Assembly (NCBI GenBank): GCA_024178355.1
Contig: JAMZNZ010000002.1
Span: 1,221,501-1,285,500 of the forward strand
Reading direction: 5' to 3'
DNA from: Maricaulaceae bacterium EIL42A08
Lineage (GTDB): Bacteria > Pseudomonadota > Alphaproteobacteria > Caulobacterales > Maricaulaceae
DNA: 64,000 nt
A model generated the notes under the pieces. The model made no database searches, was not told the DNA's origin, and saw nothing but the letters and a program-made list of their open reading frames with translations. The first letter of the stretch is position 1. Every line of letters begins with the position of its first letter. The position numbers and the translations under genes were made by a program. Positions 21,098 through 29,434 of the stretch are shown piece after piece.

Positions 21098-21154
21098 TCC
21101 AATACACTGCGGCAAACGTCCTGTTTACCGAAAGGGACGTTATGTTCCGCGCCC

Positions 21155-23221
21155 ATGAGACAGACCTTGCTTACCTGTGCGGCCAGCCTGGCGCTGGCTG
21201 GAGCCCTGACCGTGCCTGCCCAGGCAAATGACCGTTCCGAATTCGTAACGGTTGAAGATGACGTGCTGACCTATGCGCCAGCCTTCTTCACCGACTTCAA
21301 TCCTCAAACGGCCCTGGATATGGTCAACCGCGTGCCAGGATTTTCAGTCTCCGGCGGTGGTGGAAGCCGGGGGCTAGCCGGAACCCTCGGCAATGTATTG
21401 ATCGATGGGCGCCGTCCCAGCTCGAAGAATGGTGTCGCGACCCTGTTGTCACGTCTTCCAGCCTCCGCGATTACCGAGATCAAGCTCATCCGTGCCCCCA
21501 TCCCGGGCATCGACATGGCCAGCCAGGAACAGGTGGTCAACGTCATTACCAGCCAGTCTGGAAGCTGGACCGGTGCGTGGGAGGCGCGAGCACGCGTTTT
21601 CGAAAACGAGCGCATCGTAACGGTGGGTGAGATATCGGCCACTCGCGCCACTGCAAACGGTTCACTCACGCTCGCGCTTGACCTGGCGGGACATGCCGAA
21701 GGCAACACCGCCGAGCGGCGCTTTTTCCTCGCCGATGAAACTTTCCTCGGCTCGGAAAACGAGCGCAATCAACGCAGCTTTTATGACGTGACGCCTTCAC
21801 TGGCCTGGCAGCGCGATTTTGAACACGGCCATGCCTTACGCGTCGACTCGCGAGTCTGGGCCTGGCGATTTAGAAATACTCGAAACGGCACAAGTCTGGA
21901 CGCAGGCGAACTTGAAACCGGTTTTGACGCGGCTCAGTCACGGACCGAAGCCTGGGGCACCGAAACCACCGTCGATTACGACCACGTATTCAGCGGTGCC
22001 TGGTCAGGCAAGCTGACTAGCCTACAGCGCTATGAGTCGAAAGACGAGAATGATTTTTTCGACTTCTTTGGAGCTTCAGGGCAATTTGCAAGCCGCGTTG
22101 ACATTATCGAGGCAGAGACTTCTGGCGAATCTGTACTTCGCGGTGAAATTCGCCGCGCATCGAGCGACGCACGCTCTTTGACACTGGCCCTTGAAGGCGC
22201 ATTCAACTTCCTCGAAGGCAGCGTTGACATCACAGAAGACGATGGCACCGGTCCGGTTCCTGTCGCTCTGCCGGTCAGCAGTACGCGGGTTGAAGAACGC
22301 CGTGTTGATGCTTCGGCTCAACAGATCTGGCGCGTGTCCGACACTTTTACCCTTGATGGCGTCGTCGCAGTCGAATTCAGCGAAATCAGTCAAACCGGGG
22401 ACGCAGAGCAAAAGCGGACCTTTACTTATTTCAAGCCCGCTTTTAACGCGATCTGGACCCCCAATGATGCCGATCAGCTAAAAGTCTCGTTGGTTCGCTC
22501 AGTCGGCCAGCTTTCATTTGGAGAGTTCGTATCCTCCATCAATGTCAACGACGACACCACCAATCTGGGCAATCCGGATTTGGAACCGGAACGCACGTGG
22601 CGCCTGCAGGCCGACTGGGAACGCCGCTTCTGGCAGGAGGGTACGGTTCGCCTGTTGGTTCGCCACGAATGGGTCGAGGCGGTTGCGGATGTGGTGCCGG
22701 TTGGTCTCAGCTCTGACGGACCGGGCAATCTTGGCGATGGAACGCGCCTGCGCTTTCAGATCAATGCCGATATTCCTACGGATAATCTGGGAATTTCAGG
22801 CGGTCTGTTTTCCGTTGGTGCCATGACGCGTGAGACCAAAGTCACCGACCCGGTAACCGGTGTCGAACGCCGGTTCCGCAATGATGAAGACTGGCGCTTC
22901 AATCTCAACTTTCGTCAGGACCTGCCACAATCCGGTTTTGCCTGGGGCACGTCATACAGCCTTCAGGGCGATGAAGACTTTTACCGAACAAGCCGGTTTG
23001 AACGGGTGCGGGCACCGCGTGGCAACATCAATGGGTTTGTCGAGCGCCGCTTTGAAAATGGCCTGACCGCAGAGGTCGGGGCCAATCTTCGCATGGGCGA
23101 AAATGAGCGCATCCGCTATGACTGGCCTACCACCCGGGCGGACGGTTTTCCCACCCGGATCGAACGGCGCAGCATTAACGACGATGGTGTGCTATACTTC
23201 GAAGTCAGTGGCGTATTCTAA
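21155..23221 (+). CDS. TonB-dependent receptor-like outer-membrane barrel (B)
   Basis: A 688-residue paralogue of receptor A: signal peptide (LLTCAASLALAGALTVPAQA), plug region with TALDMVNRVPGFSVSGGG and GNVLIDGRRPSSKN, then a barrel ending in Phe (…EVSGVF). Blocks shared with A include ST-RVEERR, SEISQ-GDAEQ and the GNPD box. The ~100 bp between the two genes carries its own putative operator, so B may be transcribed both with and without A. The classical TonB box is again not evident. Ligand unknown. Confidence 0.85.
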   Translation: MRQTLLTCAASLALAGALTVPAQANDRSEFVTVEDDVLTYAPAFFTDFNPQTALDMVNRVPGFSVSGGGGSRGLAGTLGNVLIDGRRPSSKNGVATLLSRLPASAITEIKLIRAPIPGIDMASQEQVVNVITSQSGSWTGAWEARARVFENERIVTVGEISATRATANGSLTLALDLAGHAEGNTAERRFFLADETFLGSENERNQRSFYDVTPSLAWQRDFEHGHALRVDSRVWAWRFRNTRNGTSLDAGELETGFDAAQSRTEAWGTETTVDYDHVFSGAWSGKLTSLQRYESKDENDFFDFFGASGQFASRVDIIEAETSGESVLRGEIRRASSDARSLTLALEGAFNFLEGSVDITEDDGTGPVPVALPVSSTRVEERRVDASAQQIWRVSDTFTLDGVVAVEFSEISQTGDAEQKRTFTYFKPAFNAIWTPNDADQLKVSLVRSVGQLSFGEFVSSINVNDDTTNLGNPDLEPERTWRLQADWERRFWQEGTVRLLVRHEWVEAVADVVPVGLSSDGPGNLGDGTRLRFQINADIPTDNLGISGGLFSVGAMTRETKVTDPVTGVERRFRNDEDWRFNLNFRQDLPQSGFAWGTSYSLQGDEDFYRTSRFERVRAPRGNINGFVERRFENGLTAEVGANLRMGENERIRYDWPTTRADGFPTRIERRSINDDGVLYFEVSGVF

Positions 23222-23318
23222 GGCCCGACTGCTGTACTGAGACCGGATTGGGGAGCCGGTTGCGACAATTGATGTGGAGCCTTGGGCGCGCCGATCAAAT
23301 CTGAGCGTCGGAGGTCCC

Positions 23319-24278
23319 ATGCGTCGAATTTTCTCCCCATTCATCACCACAGCAATAGTCTCTTTGATGTCGGTCATGGCTCCATGCCAGGTGCCTGCTT
23401 TTGGCGATCAGGGAAGTATCGAGGAAGTCCCACTTACACAGCTCCCAAGCGGCCACCTGACCGTCGACGTGCTGTTAAATGGCCAGGGCCCCTACCCGTT
23501 TGTGATTGATACAGCCGCGAGCCACACTGCCATTATCGAACCGCTGGCAGTCCAATTCGGTTTTGAGCCTGAAGCCAGCCCGCTGGCCGATGTCCAGACT
23601 TTGACAGAAGAAATTGTCACCGAGCGCTTCAAATTCGACAGCATTTCAATTGCCTCGGTGCACGGACTTGATATCGACGCGGTCGTCGTCGGTGCCCCAA
23701 TGGGGGCCAGCCTACCGGTTTTAGGTCTGTTGGGATCTGATGTGCTGGAGGGGCGGCGCATCCAGATCAACTATGTCGATCAGACGCTGAAGTTTGGCGA
23801 TCTGATGCTGGACCATGCCGACGGACGGGTCGACCCCAACTGGAATGTCCTTATAGGTCAGGGCCGAGTTTCAAGGGCTCGCCAGCCGGTAAGGGTCCTG
23901 GTGGATACCGGATCGGCTCGTACGATCGTGAACGCGCGGCTGGCCCGCTGGGCCAGTCGCCGCAGTGCGTCGCTGCGCGTGCGTGTCGGTGGGGCCAGCC
24001 GTCTTGCAGAAACGGTCGACAGCGAGGGCGTCGCCCGGGTGAATGATTTGCGGGTGGGTGGCATCTGTCTGCCTGACTTCATGGCCATAGAAGCTGATGT
24101 GGATATTTTCCGCGCTTTGGGCTGGGAGAATGAACCCGCCATCATCCTGGGGATGGACGTGCTTCAGCACACCGTCCTGACCATTGATCATGGCCAGGAC
24201 GTGTTCCAGCTGGACCCAGCCGATCGGCTTGGTCGCTGCATCGGCTTTCCGCGCGTTCAGCTCACCCTGGAAAGCTGA
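23319..24278 (+). CDS. Secreted two-lobed aspartic protease (retropepsin-like)
   Basis: A 319-residue exported protein. A signal peptide (MRRIFSPFITTAIVSLMSVM) is followed by two retropepsin-type lobes: FVIDTAASHTAIIEP (catalytic Asp in DTA) and VLVDTGSARTIVNARLA (DTG), each with a downstream hydrophobic-Gly segment such as VLGLLGSDVLEGR and IILGMDVLQHTVL. Having both Asp in one chain means that it could work as a monomer, like pepsin, unlike dimeric retropepsins. ATG 23319 has GGAGG five bases upstream. It follows receptor B by ~100 bp and probably acts in the periplasm or outside, perhaps on material the two receptors import. Confidence 0.87.
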   Translation: MRRIFSPFITTAIVSLMSVMAPCQVPAFGDQGSIEEVPLTQLPSGHLTVDVLLNGQGPYPFVIDTAASHTAIIEPLAVQFGFEPEASPLADVQTLTEEIVTERFKFDSISIASVHGLDIDAVVVGAPMGASLPVLGLLGSDVLEGRRIQINYVDQTLKFGDLMLDHADGRVDPNWNVLIGQGRVSRARQPVRVLVDTGSARTIVNARLARWASRRSASLRVRVGGASRLAETVDSEGVARVNDLRVGGICLPDFMAIEADVDIFRALGWENEPAIILGMDVLQHTVLTIDHGQDVFQLDPADRLGRCIGFPRVQLTLES

Positions 24279-24299
24279 CAGACCGCCCCACGGCGCGCG

Positions 24300-26372
24300 T
24301 CAAGGCGCATCGCTCGACCGGTCCATGGACGGGCCTCCGGCCTCGGTTTCACGGGGATGCGGCTCCATCTCACTCGCCGCTGAGCCCATCAGCTTTTTGA
24401 TAAGCGGTGAGATCAGCAACATCACCAGGGCAATGCCCATGGCAACGAGGCCGACACTGCCATAGACCTGCGCATAACCAGCCTTGGCCGCGATTGGATC
24501 AACGATCTGGCCGCCAATGGTCTCGCCACCTGTTGTGGATGCAATCAGGCCCGCAACGTAGTTGGATAGCCCTGAAAACAGGAACCAGGCCCCCATCGCC
24601 ATTCCCACGACCCGGGCTGGCGCCAGCTTGGTAATCGCAGACAGACCCACCGGAGACAGCATAAGCTCACCCAGCGTGTGAATGAGATAGATCAGGAACA
24701 CAAAGTACACGGCCACCAGCGCTGTGCCGGACAGGTTGATCCCGGCAACAAGCACATAGAAGCCAAGACCCGCCATAAAGACGCCAAGCGCGAACTTCAC
24801 TGGGGTTGACGGGTTGAGCCTGCGTTTGGCCAGCGCAACCCATAGCCAGGCCAGGATCGGTGCGAAGATGATAATGTAGCCCGCATTCAACGCCTGGAAG
24901 ACCGGAGCAGGTACCGTAACGCCGAACATCTCCTTGTTGACCAGCTCGCCGGTAAACAGGTTGAGCGAGGACCCGGCCTGCTCAAACAGCGCCCAGAAGG
25001 GGATCTGTGCCAGGATGAAATAAAGGGCTGCGACCATCTGGCCGCGCTCCTCGCCCTTGGCCCCAAAGACGGCATAGCCAAGGAAAACCACAATCATCGC
25101 CAGACCAAGCCAGCCAACGATACCGCCGAAATAGCTGGGAAAGGTCACGGCAGTGAAGGCCACGCCAATGATTGCCAGCCCAGCCAGATAGCAGGCGGTT
25201 TCAACCGTGATCAGACCAAAGATTTTCTCTTTCAGCTTTGCCGGATTTGGCGGCTCGGCCTTGCCTTCCAGCCAGTGCTGGAACACCAGGAATGTGATGA
25301 GACCAGCGAGCATCCCAATGCCGGCGAGACCAAAGCCCCACTTCCATCCGTAGACGATGCCGATGATGCCCACAGAGATCGAGGACAGGAAGCTGCCCAG
25401 GTTGATCCCCATGTAAAACAGGGTGAAACCGGAATCGCGGCGCGGATCACCCAGGTCATAAAGTTCACCAACGATGGTGGAGATATTGGCTTTGAGATAG
25501 CCCACACCGGCAATAATCAGCGCCAGCGCAAGGAACAGGATGTTCACGTAGAATTGCTGCTGCTCTACGCTAGTATCGTAAAGGTCCGGCGTGTACCGAG
25601 CGAGTTCGTCAGAGGCCCCGTCCTCGCCCTGAAGGATAACCGCGTCAGTGCGGCTGTCTTCTTCAAAGCTTAGAGCTTCGCCATCAACCTCGACAAAGAC
25701 CCCAGCGTCAGTTTCGCTGAGCACATAGCTGCGCCCATCCAGGAACTCGACACGGTCAACCGGGTCAGGGCCCGCGCAGCCAGCACTAATCAGGGCACAG
25801 GCCTGCTGGATAAGGCTGCGGCTTTCACGCTCGATCAGATAGCCATCATCGCCAGCTTCAGCACTGGCGATCCAGCGGTCCTCACCGCCCACAATGGCGA
25901 AGCGCTCAGTATCCAGGATAAGGCGGCGGCGTTCATCATCAACCGTGACGAAGAGCTCGCGGTTGCCCCCTCGCCCCTCTGCCTCAATCTCGATACGCGC
26001 ATCGGCCACTTCGAGATATTCGCGTGAGCCTTCGCCCTCAAAGGCCATCAGACTGTGACCGAGCACCAGAAGTATTGCTCCGTACGTCACCGCCTTTCGC
26101 TGCCCCAGATAGCGATCAGCCAGCGTCCCGCCGACAATCGTCATGACGTAAACCAGCGCGGTGTAAGCGCCGTAGATCAGGCCAGCCTGCTGCTGGGAAA
26201 ACAGGAAATGCTGAGCCAGGTAAAACACCAAAAGGCCGCGCATGCCGTAATAGGAAAAACGCTCCCACATCTCTGTGAAGAACAGGATGGCCAGGCCCTT
26301 CGGGTGGCCAAAAAAGCTCGTGTCCTGAAGCCCGCGCGGCTTGTCTGCGCCGCTCGCGTTTGCGTCTGACAT
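24300..26372 (-). CDS. POT/PTR-family peptide:H+ symporter with extra periplasmic domain
   Basis: A 690-residue proton-coupled oligopeptide transporter. The ExxERFxYY proton motif is FTEMWERFSYYGMRG (residues 33-47), and FTLFYMGINLGSFLSS and LGELMLSPVGLSAITKLAP are POT signatures. Ordinary members have about 500 residues. Here an insertion at ~113-275, between helices 3 and 4, forms a hydrophilic, acidic, beta-rich domain on the periplasmic side (RIEIEAEGRGGNRELFVTVD) with Cys192 and Cys199. Its repeated 'value and default' look suggests a ligand-binding or docking role; this is inference. It runs convergent to the protease gene, 21 bp apart. Confidence 0.93.
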   Translation of the reverse strand: MSDANASGADKPRGLQDTSFFGHPKGLAILFFTEMWERFSYYGMRGLLVFYLAQHFLFSQQQAGLIYGAYTALVYVMTIVGGTLADRYLGQRKAVTYGAILLVLGHSLMAFEGEGSREYLEVADARIEIEAEGRGGNRELFVTVDDERRRLILDTERFAIVGGEDRWIASAEAGDDGYLIERESRSLIQQACALISAGCAGPDPVDRVEFLDGRSYVLSETDAGVFVEVDGEALSFEEDSRTDAVILQGEDGASDELARYTPDLYDTSVEQQQFYVNILFLALALIIAGVGYLKANISTIVGELYDLGDPRRDSGFTLFYMGINLGSFLSSISVGIIGIVYGWKWGFGLAGIGMLAGLITFLVFQHWLEGKAEPPNPAKLKEKIFGLITVETACYLAGLAIIGVAFTAVTFPSYFGGIVGWLGLAMIVVFLGYAVFGAKGEERGQMVAALYFILAQIPFWALFEQAGSSLNLFTGELVNKEMFGVTVPAPVFQALNAGYIIIFAPILAWLWVALAKRRLNPSTPVKFALGVFMAGLGFYVLVAGINLSGTALVAVYFVFLIYLIHTLGELMLSPVGLSAITKLAPARVVGMAMGAWFLFSGLSNYVAGLIASTTGGETIGGQIVDPIAAKAGYAQVYGSVGLVAMGIALVMLLISPLIKKLMGSAASEMEPHPRETEAGGPSMDRSSDAP

Positions 26373-26490
26373 GGATATCTCCCCAATGCGGCAGGCGTGT
26401 ACAACTGTGCCGCTAACTCACAAAATAATTGGGGCGTAAAAGATCATGCCAGGGGTCGCCGGGGCAAGGCAGACGCTGCCTTCAAGCCGA

Positions 26491-27330
26491 TTAGCCGCAG
26501 CAACCGGCGCTAACGCTGGCCGTGGCGGCTTCGGTGAAGGGATTGCGCGCGGCCGGCTGGCAACCGCCCTCACTAAGACGCAGCTCCACTGTCGCCGAGA
26601 CAAAGCGCAGCCCGTTCAGCTTTTCAAGCAACTGCGGATCGGTCACGGCAAGTGGGCGATGGTCCACCAGCGCCGGTGTTCCAAAGCCGGTATCCTTTGC
26701 AATGGCGAGAAAATCGTCCCAGCTCAGCGCACCCGCCAGACACTCGCCATAGAGGATGGGGTCGGTGCGAAGAGCTTCTGGTACCGGGGTTTCAGAATAG
26801 ACATCAGCAAAGTGCATGACGCCACCCGGCTTCATAAGACTGGCCACACCAGCGAACACCCCCGGCTTGTCGATCGACAGATTGATCACACAGTTGGACA
26901 CCACAAGGTCAAAGCTCGACGGTTCAAGGCCCAGCTTATCCAGCTCCTCGATATAGCCTTTCACAAAGCGCGTATTGGGCTTTTCAAAACCGAAGCGCTC
27001 GGCGTGCCAGCTCTCGTGTTTTTGAGCCACGGCGAGCTGTTCGTCGGTCATGTCGACACCAACCACCTCACCGCTCTCACCCACCAGCTGAGCCAGCAGG
27101 AAAGCATCACGCCCGGTCCCGCAGCCCAGATCCAGCACCCGCGCGCCGCGAATATCTTCAGGAGCCACCAGGCCGCAGCCGTAATATTTCTCGGACACTT
27201 CAGGATGAATGTTGGAGAGCGCCGCCGCCACAGCATCGCTGGGCGAAGAAATCTCGCAGCAAGCGTCAGACTTTAAATCTGCGTTGGTTTCCAGCACACC
27301 GCCGTAATAATCGCGAACGCTCTCACGCAT
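26491..27330 (-). CDS. arsM: Arsenite S-adenosylmethyltransferase
   Basis: A 279-residue SAM-dependent methyltransferase that methylates As(III), giving volatile or less toxic species. The SAM motif is VLDLGCGTGRDAFLL. The conserved As-binding cysteines can be placed: Cys24/25 (SDACCEIS), Cys52 (YYGCG), Cys147 (SNCVINL) and Cys197 (GECLAG). The C-terminal 40 residues end in AGCCG, a further thiol pair. The start at 27330 gives the usual MRESVRDYYGGVL; the frame stays open upstream without support. No arsR, arsB or arsC lies nearby, so the gene stands apart from an ars operon. Confidence 0.92.
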   Translation of the reverse strand: MRESVRDYYGGVLETNADLKSDACCEISSPSDAVAAALSNIHPEVSEKYYGCGLVAPEDIRGARVLDLGCGTGRDAFLLAQLVGESGEVVGVDMTDEQLAVAQKHESWHAERFGFEKPNTRFVKGYIEELDKLGLEPSSFDLVVSNCVINLSIDKPGVFAGVASLMKPGGVMHFADVYSETPVPEALRTDPILYGECLAGALSWDDFLAIAKDTGFGTPALVDHRPLAVTDPQLLEKLNGLRFVSATVELRLSEGGCQPAARNPFTEAATASVSAGCCG

Positions 27331-27429
27331 GACAAAGGCTCCCCGGTTGATCTGGACGCGGACTATTGCGCGGTTAACCTGACGCGTCGATACACAGATG
27401 AGTGACCGACTGCGCAGGAGATCGAGACC

Positions 27430-27855
27430 ATGGCCCAGACGACCCTTGATATCCGCACGACAGGGCCTGGGCTTTACGAATTCACATCGGCCGCCAATGG
27501 CTTCGTGAGATCCAGCAGCAAGGGCGGGGACGGTCTTCTCACTTGCTTTGTGCGCCATACCTCGGCTTCGCTGGTGATCCAGGAGAACGCCGATCCGGAT
27601 GTTCAGCGCGACCTGCAGGGCTTTTTCAAGCGCCTGGTCCCTGACAGCGATGATCCGTCCATGTCCTGGCTTGCGCACACCACTGAAGGGCCCGATGACA
27701 TGCCCGCCCACATCAAGTCCGCCCTCACCGCGGTCAGCCTTGGCGTACCGGTGACGCGCGGGGCGCTGGCGCTAGGCACCTGGCAGGGGCTCTACCTGTT
27801 TGAGCACCGCCACACGCCGCATACCCGCCAGGTGGTGCTGCATCTAAGCAGCTGA
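27430..27855 (+). CDS. YjbQ-family protein (secondary thiamine-phosphate synthase type)
   Basis: A 141-residue protein of the UPF0047/YjbQ family. It has HTSASLVIQENADPDVQRDL, HTTEGPDDMPAHIKSAL and ALGTWQGLYLFEHR, the three conserved blocks whose His residues bind metal. E. coli YjbQ has weak thiamine-phosphate synthase activity in vitro, hence the family name; the physiological role is not settled. It is divergent from arsM, with 99 bp between the starts holding both promoters. Confidence 0.92.
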   Translation: MAQTTLDIRTTGPGLYEFTSAANGFVRSSSKGGDGLLTCFVRHTSASLVIQENADPDVQRDLQGFFKRLVPDSDDPSMSWLAHTTEGPDDMPAHIKSALTAVSLGVPVTRGALALGTWQGLYLFEHRHTPHTRQVVLHLSS

Positions 27856-27941
27856 ACCAGAACACCGACAATCAGCAGTCGCCTCGCAAGGCCACAAGCT
27901 GATAGTGTTGAGCTTAACAAAACTGATTCCCGGAGCTTCCC

Positions 27942-28232
27942 ATGACTGACGCCCCCATCGGCTCGAAATCCAACCCGTCCCAGTATGATTGCTACGAGGA
28001 TCTGGCCGACGACGAGCCCTATTTCGTCATCCGCGCCCACGACCCGCTGGCGAGCGCCATTGTCGAGCTCCACGCCTATATCGGTGCGGGACAGGACGGT
28101 GCGGCCCATAACAAGCTTGATGAGATCATGGCCCTGACCAAGGACCGCGCCCCCCGCCCGGCCGGCAGCCCCAAATACCGCGAAACCTTCGCCATTTCCC
28201 TGTCCATGGAAAACTGGCGCGAGACGCACTAG
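27942..28232 (+). CDS. Hypothetical protein, 96 residues
   Basis: A short soluble acidic protein with an N-terminal YDCYEDLADDEPYFVIRAHDP and a helical middle (ASAIVELHAYIGAGQDGAA), ending ISLSMENWRETH. The YFVIRAHDPLA stretch followed by a helix suggests a compact alpha/beta protein. I do not recognise a named family, although such proteins occur as conserved hypotheticals in alphaproteobacteria. It follows the yjbQ gene by 86 bp on the same strand. Confidence 0.65.
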   Translation: MTDAPIGSKSNPSQYDCYEDLADDEPYFVIRAHDPLASAIVELHAYIGAGQDGAAHNKLDEIMALTKDRAPRPAGSPKYRETFAISLSMENWRETH

Positions 28233-28245
28233 GGCGAACTTCTAC

Positions 28246-28380
28246 GCCCTCCCTCCCCTTGATGGGGAGGGTGTCCCGTGAGGGACGGGTGGGGTGAAGG
28301 TTATTAAGCGCCAGCGCTCCCCCCACCCGACCAGCGCCAAAGCGCAGCCCACCCTCCCCACGCTGGGGGAGGGAAAGCGT
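28246..28380. repeat. Compound palindromic repeat (G/C-tract family)
   Basis: Contains the hairpin CCCTCCCCTTGATGGGGAGGG, then GTCCCGTGAGGGAC, then GGGTGGGGT, followed 30 bp later by CCCCCCACCC and ACCCTCCCCACGCTGGGGGA. The two halves are mutually inverted and each folds on itself. It lies at the 3' end of the hypothetical gene at 27942 and is unlike the CCTTCGAGG family. Confidence 0.75.
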
Positions 28381-28422
28381 TCCAGCGCCGCGTTAATTCT
28401 TCAAGCACTAACCCTTGCAAGA

Positions 28423-28437
28423 GGGAGGGAGGGAGGG
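28423..28437 (+). other. (GGGA)n tract, potential G-quadruplex
   Basis: Four consecutive GGG runs separated by single A residues (GGGAGGGAGGGAGGG) on the plus strand. One-base loops favour a very stable parallel quadruplex. The tract lies 17 bp after the stop of the minus-strand dienelactone hydrolase, so the G-rich strand is that gene's template strand, where it could hinder RNA polymerase reading out of the gene. Confidence 0.6.
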
Positions 28438-28454
28438 AACTCTGGTGTTGGCGT

Positions 28455-29342
28455 CTACCCCAGCACCTCTTCAAAGAACGCCAGCGTTCGCTCCCAGCTG
28501 AGCTCGGCGGCGGTTTCGTCGTAGCGCGGCGTGGTGTCGTTGTGGAAGCCGTGGCCGACGCCTTCGTAGACGTGCGTAGTGTAGCTTTTACCGGCCGCGT
28601 CCAGCGCGTCGCGAAATTCCGGCCAGCCTTCATTGATGCGGGCGTCGTTTTCTGCGTAGTGGATAAGCAGCGGGGCCTCGATTTCGGGGACACGTTCGGT
28701 CGGGGCCTGGCGGCCATAATAGGGCACGGCACCAGCGAGATCGGGGAAGGTCACGGCCATGGCGTTACACACCCCGCCGCCATAGCAAAAGCCGACGCAG
28801 GCGACCTTGCCATTGACCTCGTTGTCAGCCTGCAAGTGGTCCTTGGCGGCAAAGAAGTCGTTGAGCAGACGCTCACGATCCACGGTGCGTTGAAGCGCGC
28901 GGCCATCATCGTCATTGCCGGGATAGCCGCCCACGCTAGAAAGGCCATCGGGTGCGAGCGCGATGAAACCGGCCTTGGCGACGCGCCGGGCGACATCCTC
29001 GATATAGGGGTTAAGGCCCCGGTTCTCGTGGACCACCACCACACCGCCGCGCGGAGCCGTCATATCGGTGGGGGCAACGCGATAGGCGCGCACTTCGCCA
29101 TGACCCTCCGGCGAGGGGTAGGTGACGTATTCCGGGTGGATGTCAGGATCGGTTAACTTCACCTGATCAGCCAGCGCATAGTCCGGCGACATGGCTTCCA
29201 GCAGCGCCGCTGCGGTGAGTCCGCCTACAGTAAAGCCGGCCGCCCGGGTTAAAAACTCCCGCTTGGAGATTTTGTCGTGGGCGTAAAAATCATAGAGCTC
29301 GATAAGTTCGGGCGGAAAATCTTTCGCGGTCAGGCGGGCCAT
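28455..29342 (-). CDS. Dienelactone hydrolase family protein
   Basis: A 295-residue alpha/beta hydrolase. The catalytic triad is visible: Cys186 in GFCYGGGVCN, Asp233 in AENDARINEG and His264 in GVGHGFHND. Dienelactone hydrolases open lactone rings in aromatic degradation, and many homologues have other ester substrates. The first 60 residues include KISKREFLTRAAGFTVGG and a hydrophobic helix, reminiscent of a Tat-type leader but without the twin Arg. No catechol-pathway genes are close. The start is supported by GGGGAG eight bases upstream. Confidence 0.9.
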   Translation of the reverse strand: MARLTAKDFPPELIELYDFYAHDKISKREFLTRAAGFTVGGLTAAALLEAMSPDYALADQVKLTDPDIHPEYVTYPSPEGHGEVRAYRVAPTDMTAPRGGVVVVHENRGLNPYIEDVARRVAKAGFIALAPDGLSSVGGYPGNDDDGRALQRTVDRERLLNDFFAAKDHLQADNEVNGKVACVGFCYGGGVCNAMAVTFPDLAGAVPYYGRQAPTERVPEIEAPLLIHYAENDARINEGWPEFRDALDAAGKSYTTHVYEGVGHGFHNDTTPRYDETAAELSWERTLAFFEEVLG

Positions 29343-29434
29343 GGCGGTGTCTCTCCCCTTGGTGTGGACGTGGAGATAGGGCGCTGGGGTGGGGCGGCGA
29401 GGTCGATGCCCTTTCCTCCCCCAGCCCCGAAGCG

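Noticed and set aside
26446-27276. A 276-codon plus-strand frame opposite arsM
   Set aside because: Composition is of a reverse-strand shadow; arsM on the minus strand has all its conserved residues.
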